A stretch of 64,000 nucleotides of DNA from positions 620,001 through 684,000 of the forward strand of contig PYIU01000002.1 of NCBI GenBank assembly GCA_003415625.1, read 5' to 3'. Shown one piece after another: positions 11,021-21,004 of this stretch. How positions within the stretch are numbered: position 1 is the first letter of the stretch; each line of letters opens with the position of its first letter. The DNA is from Aquanectria penicillioides (lineage: Eukaryota; Ascomycota; Sordariomycetes; Hypocreales; Nectriaceae). The position numbers and the translations under genes are program-made. Under the pieces are notes generated by a model that saw only the letters and a list, made by a program, of their open reading frames with translations, was not told the DNA's origin and did not search any database.

Positions 11021-12903
11021 TCACAGCCGTGTTTGAGACGCGATGGCGCTTCTCTGTGCGGCTGCACGTCGCTGGTCTTCATCTCCAACCAAGTCTACCG
11101 GCAGCTCAACGATTCTAGCCCTTAAGAACTCGGAGATGCTCTTACCGAATCCATCCAAAACGCTGCTGCTACTGACTCCATCTTGCAAGATTCCTTTGAT
11201 TACAAAATGAACGGCGTTGAGGTGCGGGAACTCACACCGCGCGACTGAATACCTAGGGTTCCAGTCATCAGCGAGCAACTCAATCAATTTCGGGACCGTC
11301 AAGAAACCCTGGGCAAACGAATAGGCCTTTGGATCCCGAACCCAGAAGCCAACGTTTGCATTGCCGCCCTTGTCGCCGCTGCGAGCAAAGAACAGGTCTC
11401 CCAGAGGTCGTCGGACTGTCCTCGTACTCGTCTGAGGCGATGTTGTTGGCTCGTTCGTCGTGCTTGGCACAGTCTGCGAGATGGGCACCATGTCCTTGAA
11501 GCTTGGAGATGGAACGTCGTAGCTCTCGCCAGATGTGAAATGGACCTTCAGATTGGGAAGAGCCTCTTGTCGAATCAAAGCAGGGAAATATCGAACATAT
11601 GGCTTCGGTTCCATGGTCCTCCAGTCCATTCCCAGATGCAATCCACAGTAGCCTTGCATTCCATTGTAAAAGATTGCTCTGCGGAATTGAGTGAATGCCT
11701 CCTTCTTTGGACTTTGGGCAAAGAATCTGAACTGCACTGTGCAATCTTTCTGGGAACGAGGGTCGACTGCAGGAGAACCGTATTTCTCAATGCTAAATGT
11801 GGTAAAGTCTTTGGTATCAATCTGCCCCAGCACTTGACTTTTCATCAAGTTGAACTTGAAATCGGTGTCCCTCCTGCGGCGTAGGCCGATATCTCGGCTT
11901 GGAAGCCTCCAAGGGCACAAATTGCCACCTTGGCCGTCTCTGGTGGTGGCTGTCCCACGATTCCAGAAAGCTGGACTCGATCCTTGTCGACCTGCTTGAG
12001 ACTGGCACCATCGATTTGAGCCACTACATCTGGGTTGAGGTATCTAGGGCCTTGAATCTCGTAAAGAAGTTGGCCCTTGCAGGTGTCCACCGTCACAGCC
12101 CCGTTGGTTCCTTCGGGCTTGGTAATGACCGAAGTGCCATCAACCGCAATCTCAGCAATAGGGTAACCAACATGGTGCAACTGGGCGATTTCTCGAGCGC
12201 CGCAATAGTTGCCGCCAGTCACATAAGCGCCGCACTCAATAAGATGTCCAGCCATCAGGCTGCCAGCAAGTTGGTTGTAATCTTGTTCTGACCAACCGTG
12301 CCAGTAACTCGCCAAGGCCATAACAGGGGACGCATCGCAGCAGCGACCACAGATGACAATGTCTGCGCCCTCTTCCAGAGCCTTGATTATTCCTCTCTGT
12401 CCAGTGTATACATTCGCAGCCAAGATTTGACCTCCTCCCGCTTCAAAGGTTCGGCCCTCCTGATCAAGATGTTGTGGGCTTCCTAACCGGCTATTTTTAA
12501 GATGCTCGGTGACATTGTCGCCCTCGACCCAGGCAATCTTCAGGTTTCTAATTCCAAGACTTAGAAAGTAGGAATCGACCTCTTCTGCGAGACCCTGAGG
12601 GTTGAGAGCGCCACCGTCATGGACAACCTTGACCTTGTTGTTGGCTACTGCACGGGCTCCTGCACCATTATTCCAGGCCAACTGTTCGAGGAAGTTTGGC
12701 TCGTATCCCAAATCAGGCCGCGTTTGAAGTTCGATGGCCTTCCAGGCAATGTTGAACTCGGCAAGGTAGTCTGCCGTAATGGCATCTACCGCGCCCGACG
12801 ACGCGAGACGGTAGACTTGGTCGATGCCATCGCCAATCGCACCGGAGGCGTTGCCGATTCGGATCGGGCGCTGAGGATTCGCTTGTCTCTCAATTGTGGG
12901 CAT
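11021..12903 (-). CDS. AtuA family protein (AtuA-2), with one-base frameshift
   Basis: An intronless AtuA/DUF1446 gene. Reading runs in one frame from the ATG at 12903 (MPTIERQ) through IRIGNASGAIGD, WNNGAGAR, WVEGDNVTEHL, VICGRCCDASPVMA and GGFQAE, then must move by one base near 11869-11871 to continue as DTDFKFNLMKSQVLGQ. With one base added the gene is 1884 nt, 627 aa, nearly the length of AtuA-1. Conserved residues flank the break directly, so an intron cannot explain it; a missing base beside a G run is likely. The C-terminal domain holds ARSGDKGGNANVGFWV. The tail ends QTRL, a marginal PTS1. This paralogue is clearly more divergent than AtuA-1/AtuA-3. An upstream in-frame ATG at 13032 adds an unconserved tail and was not used. 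Confidence 0.82.
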
Positions 12904-13518
12904 TTTTCTTTGATTGAATGGATTCCCATCCGTTGAATGCTCGCAGATCGTTGGGGACGCTTGAATCGCCCATTCTTTGCGAGGATGCCCATCTCGGTGT
13001 TTTCCATCCCGCCATGCCCCGCCATCCCGCACCTAAACTTCAACTCCCTCGGCAAACGATATCATAGCAATGACAGGTCGCTTTCGTTTCTCGTTTCTCT
13101 TCCACTGCATGGAGGACTCCTCACTTCACTAAGCTCCCAACCCCGCTCCCGTGCAGGTCGCTATCTCGGATGAGGCGGCCTAAGATGTGGAGATTGCTAA
13201 TGAATCATCGGGTCAGCGGGTCTTCCCCAGACGGCACTCGCTTCCACACCAATGAACTAATGCAAGCGATCTAAACCGTTTTCCCAGCATCTCGTCACGC
13301 CCTGCAACCCCGGTTCCCGCAAATGTAATCTCGACAGGGGTGGCGGAAGACATCTCCCAGACTACTCGGCAAATTTGGTCTGTTGCTACCAAGGTTCTAG
13401 AAGTTGCCGAATGAATAGGGTCGTAGACAAGAGATTCAGATCGAATGGCCGTCGAGAAATGACAGTCAAGAGTTATTGACAGTCGTAACGCAACTTACCC
13501 AAACAATTACTGCCCATC
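12904..13518. promoter_or_regulatory. Divergent promoter of AtuA-2 and acyl-CoA synthetase
   Basis: 615 bp between the AtuA-2 start (minus) and the acyl-CoA synthetase start (plus). It contains one exact TGAATCATCG element. No supported gene lies in it. Confidence 0.5.
13200..13210 (+). promoter_or_regulatory. TGAATCATCG element, AtuA-2/ACS promoter
   Basis: ATGAATCATCG; identical core to the copy at 6543-6553. It is placed ~300 bp from both divergent starts. Confidence 0.35.
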
Positions 13519-15219
13519 ATGACGATTTACAACCTGGATCGGGGCATTGACATCCCCAAAGACCAAAACCTCACACAGCTTCTTCATTCATCGGCTTACA
13601 GTCTCCCTGAATCTCACATCATCGCCGCCGATAGCCTCACAAATAGAAGCATCACTTTGGGTGAACTTCGAGATCGCGCTGGACGGATTGCGAAGGGCTT
13701 AAAGCAAAAGCTCAACCCGCCCGACCAATCCAGGTGGGCCATTATTCTCCCCAACAGCGTCGAGTTTCTGGAGCTTTTCCACACCATCTTATGGACTGGA
13801 GGTGCCGTCTGCCCCATCAACTATGCACTGAAAGCAACTGAAATCGGACACGGAATTTCCGTGTGCCGCCCTCAGTACGTTATTGCATATGGAAAGATTC
13901 TTCCTGCTATCCATGAGGCGGTGCGTGTTGCGGCCGATATACTGAAGGAAGAGGGCGTGGAATGGAAGCCCCCAACCATCCTAACAGTCATCTCCCGGCC
14001 TTCTCAACATCTTCACAAATCTACACAGCCTCGTCATTTGCCAGATGACTTTCTCGCCGAGGAGCCGTTGGCCATTCCCCAATGGGCCGATACCACTCAG
14101 CGTCTTGCATCTATCCATCTATCGTCAGGAACGACGGGAAAGCCGAAAGGCGTCTGCTTAACTCATTACAACTTTGTCGCCAACGTGCTTCAGCTTATTT
14201 CCCATGATGCCTCTCAATTTCATCCTGCATCAAAGACTGTCGCATTCACACCATGGGCACACATTGCCATGACTACCATGCCAATGTTTCTTGGACCTTA
14301 TACAGGAATGTTCCATCATGCAATGCCATCCTATAATCTAGAGGGCTTCGCAAAGTTGGTTGGTTCTAATCAGGCAACATCCTTCCAAGGAGTTCCATCA
14401 GTTGTATTGTCGCTTGCAAAATCCGATGTAACTAAACGCTTTGACTTCTCCCGTGCGGCAATTCTCAATGTCGGCGGAGCACCTCTCAAAAGGAATGACC
14501 TTGAAAGACTCATGTCTAGGGCTCCATGGAAGATGATACAAGCATATGGCATGACAGAGGCCGCGGGGTATGTCGCATATCAACGCCTTGATGAATCCCT
14601 CCCTGATGGCTCAACTGGACGCCTGCTTCCCGGAATTGAAGCACGGCTAGTCAAGGAGGGAACAGTTACAGATGCTCCCCTGGGTGGCCCCGGTGAGCTT
14701 TGGCTCCGGGGCCCTAATATTACAAGTGGATATGCATTCAATGACGAGGCTAACCAGAAGGGTTTTCCTCAGGAAGGCTGGTACAATACCGGCGATGTAT
14801 GCACCATTGACAAGGAGGGTCTCCTTTCGATTGTCGGCCGTACCAAAGATCTCATCAAGTACAAGGGTTTTCAAGTGTCTCCCTCCGAGTTGGAGTCATA
14901 CATCAACTCTCATCCCGACGTGGCTGAGGGTGGAGTGGGGGCGCTGTGGGATGAAAGCCAGCTGACCGAACTGCCAACGGCTTGGGTAGTTCTGAAGCCG
15001 CACTTGACGGACAAGGGTACTGGAGAGAGGAGAGGGTCTCTAAAAAGCGTTCAGCGGTGGATTGATGAACAAGTTAGCGGGTACAAGAAGCTCCGGGGCG
15101 GTGTGTGGGAAGTGAGTAAACTACCACGGAATGCAACGGGCAAAATATTGAGGAAAGAAATGGTCGAGATGAGGCAAGGCCTCTGTTCCTTAGATAAGAG
15201 GTTCCCAGCGAAACTGTAG
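13519..15219 (+). CDS. AMP-dependent acyl-CoA synthetase/ligase, peroxisomal AKL
   Basis: A single-exon gene of 566 aa, the usual length for 4-coumarate-CoA-ligase-like fungal enzymes. ANL-superfamily motifs occur in order: SSGTTGKPKGV (AMP/phosphate loop, ~residue 200), YGMTEAAGY, GWYNTGDV, GRTKDLIKYKGFQVSPSELE (hinge region) and LPRNATGKILRKE with the catalytic Lys. It ends RFPAKL, a classical PTS1. It should adenylate a carboxylic acid and load it on CoA; chain length or ring type cannot be read from the sequence. AtuH plays this entry role in bacterial terpene degradation, and here it would feed the peroxisomal hydratases. It is divergent from AtuA-2. Confidence 0.93.
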   Translation: MTIYNLDRGIDIPKDQNLTQLLHSSAYSLPESHIIAADSLTNRSITLGELRDRAGRIAKGLKQKLNPPDQSRWAIILPNSVEFLELFHTILWTGGAVCPINYALKATEIGHGISVCRPQYVIAYGKILPAIHEAVRVAADILKEEGVEWKPPTILTVISRPSQHLHKSTQPRHLPDDFLAEEPLAIPQWADTTQRLASIHLSSGTTGKPKGVCLTHYNFVANVLQLISHDASQFHPASKTVAFTPWAHIAMTTMPMFLGPYTGMFHHAMPSYNLEGFAKLVGSNQATSFQGVPSVVLSLAKSDVTKRFDFSRAAILNVGGAPLKRNDLERLMSRAPWKMIQAYGMTEAAGYVAYQRLDESLPDGSTGRLLPGIEARLVKEGTVTDAPLGGPGELWLRGPNITSGYAFNDEANQKGFPQEGWYNTGDVCTIDKEGLLSIVGRTKDLIKYKGFQVSPSELESYINSHPDVAEGGVGALWDESQLTELPTAWVVLKPHLTDKGTGERRGSLKSVQRWIDEQVSGYKKLRGGVWEVSKLPRNATGKILRKEMVEMRQGLCSLDKRFPAKL

Positions 15220-15620
15220 ATTTCAACTAGCCTTAGTAGATAAAGACATTGTTTAACCGATAATTCACGAAACGAAGCAAGGATGTCTGTATGAGCGATT
15301 CAACTCAATCACGGCTGTCCTTCAGGGTAGGAGATGAAATCATCGGACTTCGCCACCTAGACTGTAACGTACTGAGATCAAGCATTAATAATGCGCTAAG
15401 AATATTCGAGACGAATTTGGTGGACATGATCTCTCTGCAGTGTCTGAGGACGCATCTTACTAGGCCCGGATAATGTGAAGCGAGTTGTGGGGTAACTTGG
15501 TCTTGACTTGGGCGATCCACCCGATCTAACCACGGAACTGCTTAAATGAGAAAACACCAACGGCCGAGGAGGATTTCTTTCCATTGAGTGCATTATTTCT
15601 GCAAATTTCATTGATTTACA
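15220..15620. other. Intergenic, promoter of ABM-domain gene
   Basis: 401 bp between the acyl-CoA synthetase stop and the ABM gene start. No gene or recurrent island element was recognised. Confidence 0.35.
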
Positions 15621-16377
15621 ATGTCTGAAAAACTCTTGGTTGTTGCGAGACTGTCCACAGTCGACAAGAGTCGTCGTGACCAGGTTTGTGCCGTCTCTTA
15701 GATGCATGACTTCCGCTAACCAAAGCCAAGCTGCTCGACAGATTGCAAGTTCTAGCAGAAATAGCACTTAAAAATGAACCCGGCACCTTGAAATATGCGG
15801 CCCTAATTCCTCGCGAAGATGACTCTGTCTCGGTTTACGCAGTCGAGGAGTAAGTTTATTGAGGCGTTCGCCGATACATGCTAATCAAAATAGATACGCC
15901 GATAAAGCATCATTTGACTTGCACATGTCCAGTCCTGGCGTGAAAGAAATAAACCAATGGTTTGCCGACGAAAAAGTTTTAGATCCCAAAGACGAACCTA
16001 CCATTCATACTCTTGAATATCTTCCTGAGTTTCGATTCACCCGGGGTGCCGTACTGAAGCACCCAGATCCCCATGTCATCTTTGCAGAACTCGACTATAT
16101 ACCTGGAGGTGCTGAAACTTCTATTCCATATTGGAAAGCTGTTGTGGAAACAGGGCGAGATGAAGAGCCTGGAACACTCGTGTATGGCATTTTAAAAGAT
16201 ACGCAGAAGGATAATCGGCTGTGCTCAATCGAGGCATACGAGAGCCCAGAGTACTTGAAGGACGTACATGTACCAAGCAAGGCAATTCAGAATAGTATCG
16301 CTAACACGAAGCACCTACGGACCGGTCTAAAGCACCACTTCCTGCAGAAGAAGGGCGGTTTCCTCTATAGAGAGTAA
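15621..16377 (+). CDS. Tandem ABM / dimeric alpha-beta barrel domain protein
   Basis: Three exons (15621-15683, 15731-15849, 15894-16377) encode 221 aa in phase; the last intron has GTAAGT and a GCTAAT branch site. The first exon encodes MSEKLLVVARLSTVDKSRRDQ, followed by a helix and KNEPGTLKYAALIPRED, typical of an ABM (antibiotic biosynthesis monooxygenase-like) half. A second half from ~residue 115 repeats the pattern: FAELDYIPGGA, EPGTLVYGILKD, and SIEAYESPEYLKDVH. Two ferredoxin-like halves in one chain suggest a pseudo-dimer. Family members are cofactor-free monooxygenases or quinol/heme-binding proteins, but many are uncharacterised. It sits between the acyl-CoA synthetase and AtuA-3, so a role in the island is likely but its reaction is unknown. 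Confidence 0.75.
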
Positions 16378-16959
16378 GATAAATCGGGTTCTAGACCATA
16401 ATTGCGAAGTAGAAATTCGAAATCAAGATTTCAACCCGTTAAGTCAAGTCCAGTAACATTACAATTAACTTCACCATGATATTAGGCATCTGCCGATAGC
16501 TACGCGTTGAATGAGATCCTTAGCCGTACCCCATGCAATGAGATCCCACCCCCAAGGCTCGGCATTTGTCCTGTGACACCCCTAAGTCCTCTCCCAAGGG
16601 CCTCGACAGCAAACCATCTCCTCCTGGAGCCACATGGCTGCATGTAAGAGGGGCACAGATGGATGGCGGGGTTGGGCGGCTACTGAGTCATTAGTCTGGT
16701 TCTGAGGAGGTCCTGAGACCTGTGAGCATTGAAACTCCGTGATACTCAGCTGGAATTGGTTGACAAGAATGAGGCGTGAGGGGTTGTTGGAGAACCCGAG
16801 TTTTGCAGGCTCGCTTTCTAATCTCCGAGTCTGTGGTGGGTGACGTGATCCGGTCATGATATATATCAGTGCTCGGCCTGCTACCATGTTACGATCTCAA
16901 CAGCTCTCAGGAACTTCATTGACTCTTTTTATTCAGCAATTGGTTTCTAATTTCACGAA
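16378..16959. promoter_or_regulatory. Promoter region of AtuA-3
   Basis: 582 bp upstream of AtuA-3. It holds a TGAGTCATTAG site (16684-16694) related to the TGAATCATTAG site in the MFS promoter. No gene was seen. Confidence 0.4.
16684..16694 (+). promoter_or_regulatory. TGAGTCATTAG bZIP-like site, AtuA-3 promoter
   Basis: TGAGTCA is a canonical AP-1/Gcn4-type heptamer. The extended match to 6318-6328 (TGAATCATTAG) links it to the recurrent island element. Confidence 0.35.
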
Positions 16960-19051
16960 ATGGCACCCTCAGCTATCAGCGAAGTTGCCACCAATGGCAG
17001 CAACGGGCAATTGCGGCTGGGCGTTCCCTCAGCACGACCCATCCGCATTGCTGGATGCTCTGGAGGCGAGTTTTTGATGCTATTTATTTGCTGTTTTTAA
17101 ACTAACGAGTCTACTAGGTGTCTACGACCGAAAGAGAGCCATCGAGGACATGGCCAAGAATGAAGACGTTGACGTAATAACGGGAGATTGGATGAGTGAA
17201 TGCAATATGACCCTCCGGGGATCCGACAAGCGAGACAGACTTGCCAACCGCAAGATGGCCACTGGTTCCACCGAGGTAGCTAAGGGATACGAGCCATACT
17301 TTCTAGAAGAGTTTGAGCCTGCCATTCCATGGCTTGCCAAGAAAGGCACCAAGATCGCCGTCAACGCTGGCGCCTCGGATGTTCACGGCCTCGCAGAGGA
17401 CGTCAAGAAGCTTCTCAAGAAGCACGGCGTCGACCTGAAGGTCGGCGTAGTGGACGGCGACGACGTTACAGATGCCGTGCTAGATTTATATAAGAAGGGT
17501 TTGTCTCTTTAATGAAGCGCCTTGGCACTGAACATTTGCTAAAGTTGTCTCAGGCGAGCCTTTCCTGAACCTCCCCGCCAACAAGCCCATCCAAGAATGG
17601 GGCTACGAGCCAGTTTGCGCTCAATGCTACCTCGGTAGCACTGGTATCGCCGAGTGCTTCCGTGCAGGTGCCGATATTGTGCTCTGCGGCCGTGTAGCTG
17701 ATGCATCCGTCACTGTTGGCGCTGCCATGTGGTGGTGGGGATGGAACCGCGAGGATCACATCCCTGCTCTTGCTGGAGCCCTCATGGTCGGTCACATCAT
17801 CGAATGTTCTACTTATGCCACTGGTGGATACTACTCCGGTTTCAAGGACCTCGGTGTCAACGATCTTGACATGGGATACCCCATTGCTTCCATCGAAGAG
17901 AATGGCGAGGCCGTCATTACCATGGAGCAAGGTCGTGATGGTCTCGTCAACATTGCTACCGTCGCCAGCCAACTTCTATACGAGATCCAAGGACCTCTTT
18001 ACTACAATTCTGATGTAACCGCTTCTATCGAGGATGTCAAGCTCGAGCAAGTCGGCAAGAATGCCGTCCGAGTGTCCGGAATCAAGGGCCTTCCCGCGCC
18101 GGTCACAACCAAGGGCAAGTCATGTTACTGTCTCGAGAAACCCTTTTACTAATTTAATTGGTAGTCGGTATTACTGCCAAGGGTGGCTGGCAGGCGGAAT
18201 TCCACTTCTACCTCACCGGTATCGATATCGAAGAGAAGGCTGCCATGATTGAGCGCCAGACCAAGGCCCGCATGGGCAAGTACCTCGACAAGTTCAGCTG
18301 TCTCAAGTTTATGATCGCGGGTGCCGTTCCTGAAAACCCCCAGTCTCAGGAGGAGGCCACCGTCGACTTGCGAATCTTCGCTCAGACTCGCGACGACGAG
18401 CTCCTCGCTGGAAGCAGCTTCGTGGACTCAGACCGTGGTTCATTCGCACGCTTCTGTATCGAGAACCTGCTCCAGTCGTACCCCGGCGGTACCATGGCTC
18501 CTGATATGCGAACTGCCGTTGGTAGACCATTCTTTGAGTACTGGGTTTCTCTTATGCCGCAGTCCTTTGTTGAAGAAACCGCACACTTGCCTGACGGCAC
18601 CGTCATCAAGATTCCCCCTCCTCCCAAGACCCAGGAGTACCCTCGGGAGCAGCCTTCATTCCCCGTGACGCCCAACCCCGTGGATCTCACCTCATTTGGC
18701 CCCACCACTCGTGGGCCTCTGGGTTGGGTTGTGATGGGCCGTTCCGGCGACAAGTCATCCAACGCCAACCTGGGCCTCTTTGTGCGCCATGACGATGAAT
18801 GGGACTGGCTCCGAACCATCCTCTCAACCGAGAAGCTTCGAGAGCTCCTCGGCAAGGATGATGTTGGCCGCCAGATTGACCGATTTGAGATGGCTAACAT
18901 CCGAGCTGTGCACTTCCTCCTGAAGGACCACCTCGACCGTGGCTTCAACTCAACGTCGAGCTTTGACAGCCTGGGTAAGAACTTGTGTGAGTACCTCAGG
19001 AGCAGACACGTGGATATTCCGAACCAGTTCCTCGAGAGGGGCAAGGTATAA
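16960..19051 (+). CDS. AtuA family protein (AtuA-3), with two GC-AG introns
   Basis: Four exons (16960-17065, 17118-17498, 17554-18114, 18165-19051) give 644 aa. Introns 1 and 3 begin with GC (AG|GCGAGT and GG|GCAAGT) instead of GT; only these junctions restore the conserved SGGVYDRKRAIEDM and TTKVGITAKGGWQAE stretches. The AtuA/DUF1446 domain covers ~residues 28-480 (GDWMSECNM, VNAGASDVHG, LCGRVADASVTVG). The C-terminal domain holds GRSGDKSSNANLGLFV and DRFEMANIRAVHFLLKDHLD. The N-terminal ~25 residues are extra relative to AtuA-1. It is closest to AtuA-1, but no intron position is shared. The tail (RGKV) lacks a PTS1. It closes the island; only 132 bp separate its stop from the convergent next gene. 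Confidence 0.9.
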
Positions 19052-19183
19052 GATTGAATGGGATGCCCATCTGCTATTAGACATATTAAACCTATGATTA
19101 CATGTTGTACATTGAAAAGATACGCTGGCAATACACAAGCACGCCGTTTTGAAGATCAACTTTTGGGGACTTTCTCAAGCTTT

Positions 19184-21004
19184 TCATTCTCTAGGAATCC
19201 AAAGACCTCCATTCCCGTAGACCTGATCCCGCATCAATCCAGATTCCGATCTCACGCCGGCTAGGTGAATCGGGATTCTATCCACACGGTTTTGCACCTT
19301 GCCCGTTACACCGTTTAGTCGATCCGAAAAGGTCCTTTCGCCTTGAGTGATCTTCATGCTGGCCACTGCTTCTTGCGGCGCCCAGGCCTCGCGCCCTAGA
19401 CTAGCCAAGGTCGCCATGACGTCTTGCTCGTGTTCTTCGATTAGGGCCTCATCGGGCTGTGCTAGTGCCCATGGGTGGAGATATCCCATCAAGATGACCT
19501 TGATTCGAGCATCAAAGAATGTCGCATCTTCAAAGTCGTTGATGATGTGGACCGTTACCTTGTTCTTTTGAACAACGCCGGGGGTAGCATTCCGTAGAGG
19601 AGCAATCACCACTATCGCCTCATACCAGTCGCCAGCAATATCCTCGAGTCCCTGCTTGGGTTGAATACAGGCCCATGCGGCAAAAACCCCGTTCATGCGC
19701 ATCTTAACATCGTCTGGTACCTCGCTCAGGTTTGCAGTAGGGATACCTAGTTCTCTGACCGAGATGCCAGTGCCATGGACTACCTTTCCCAGAAATTTGA
19801 GCGGGAACGGCGGCTCAGGCCCGGTGTCAGGTCCAACAACAGAGAGCGGCCCATCAGGCACAGATCCACAGTGAATAGGGTCGTAACGTCCTGCTTTGCC
19901 GTTTTTCCAGCTTTCGCTGACCTTGTCGCCGATTCCGGAAGACGTGTACGCCGAGCGGGCCACCTTTGATATGGATGCGGCGGGTGCAAGCTTCTTCGCG
20001 CCCTTTTGAACGACTGCTCCGGCAACGCCGGTGTACTTGTTGACAACCTGCTGCCCGATAGTGGTTGCCACCTTGACGCCAATTTCAAGGGGCATTGTGC
20101 TGAGACTCGAGCCCCGGACAGAACTGACATCTGTCGAAGTGCTGGCGATTCGGAACACGGGGCTTCCACAGAGCGCCTTTTTGCTCTCCTCGCTTTCCGT
20201 GAGAACCAAGCGGAAATATCCATCAGTAGCTACGGCCGGGATACGGACAATGTGGGTTTCTCTGACGGCATGCTTCCTAGCTTTTCCGGAAACCTTCTTG
20301 AAGAATCTCTTCAAATCTCGCTGGATCCCACGCTCTTCATTCGGCGGGAGGTGTTCTGGTGCGGCTTTGGAGGCTGGCGTGACGTTGATCCAGTTCCCTG
20401 TCGTGCCCATGAGGGCCTTGATGCTCATCCCCACATTTCCCGAATATCCTTTTTGCTGCAACCAAACAGTCCTGTTGGGGGGCAGCGGTGCATCTGAGAG
20501 GATGGTGATGGGCACCGACGTGGCCGGACCACGGTACCAGACCAAAGCATGAGAGTGGCGGATGATAGTAAAATGCTTGTTTGACTCAGCAGGATGGCTG
20601 ATGAGTCCGCCAGCAAAGTACTGTGCTTCTCCAAGAGCAGCCTTCCATTTTGACTGATCCTTGGGCTTCTCCTCCTCTGCGGCGATGGTGGACAGGGCAG
20701 AGGAGCTCTTGACACGGCGAATCTCATTTGCGGGTGCGGGACTCAACGAGTTCTGGCGGGGCAGCTCGTCGACAACAAAGCCGACCTGCAAATTTCCATT
20801 GCCGTCCACAAAACCGGACTCCTGTCGGGGGTGAGCGCCAGTGAGGTTGGTTGCCGACCTCACGGGTCGGAGTGGGCGTGCCGGCGGCGGAGGCGGCGCC
20901 AGGGTTAAGCTGGAGTAGGCCGGCGGAGGTGACGGCGGTGACGGAGGAGGCGGAGGCGAAGGAAGAGCCGACGCATACCGGGCGGCCCAGTCTTGCCGGG
21001 ACAT
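19184..21004 (-). CDS. Riboflavin kinase-fold domain protein, Pro-rich N-terminus
   Basis: An intronless gene of 606 aa. The start MSRQDWAARYAS (21004) is chosen because residues added by the upstream ATG (21079) come from a simple tandem repeat. Residues ~10-50 are rich in proline (PSPPPPPSPPSPPP). The middle part is weakly basic and not recognised. Residues ~400-560 resemble a flavokinase barrel: FLGKVVHGTGISVRELGIPTANLS matches the G-x-V-x-x-G...LGxPTANL signature, followed by VTVHIIN and FFDARIKVILMGYL, like the HIIHxF and L..F.R segments of riboflavin kinase. The motif is degenerate and fused to a long unrelated region, so real flavokinase activity is doubtful. It is not obviously part of the neighbouring island. 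Confidence 0.72.
   Translation of the reverse strand: MSRQDWAARYASALPSPPPPPSPPSPPPAYSSLTLAPPPPPARPLRPVRSATNLTGAHPRQESGFVDGNGNLQVGFVVDELPRQNSLSPAPANEIRRVKSSSALSTIAAEEEKPKDQSKWKAALGEAQYFAGGLISHPAESNKHFTIIRHSHALVWYRGPATSVPITILSDAPLPPNRTVWLQQKGYSGNVGMSIKALMGTTGNWINVTPASKAAPEHLPPNEERGIQRDLKRFFKKVSGKARKHAVRETHIVRIPAVATDGYFRLVLTESEESKKALCGSPVFRIASTSTDVSSVRGSSLSTMPLEIGVKVATTIGQQVVNKYTGVAGAVVQKGAKKLAPAASISKVARSAYTSSGIGDKVSESWKNGKAGRYDPIHCGSVPDGPLSVVGPDTGPEPPFPLKFLGKVVHGTGISVRELGIPTANLSEVPDDVKMRMNGVFAAWACIQPKQGLEDIAGDWYEAIVVIAPLRNATPGVVQKNKVTVHIINDFEDATFFDARIKVILMGYLHPWALAQPDEALIEEHEQDVMATLASLGREAWAPQEAVASMKITQGERTFSDRLNGVTGKVQNRVDRIPIHLAGVRSESGLMRDQVYGNGGLWIPRE

Noticed and set aside
11860..11880. Programmed ribosomal frameshift in AtuA-2
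   Set aside because: No slippery heptamer or obvious downstream structure, and similar one-base breaks occur in four unrelated genes; sequence error is simpler.
11845..11920. Intron bridging the two AtuA-2 frames
   Set aside because: Any GT-AG choice would remove the conserved GGFQAE block or leave an intron too short for fungi.
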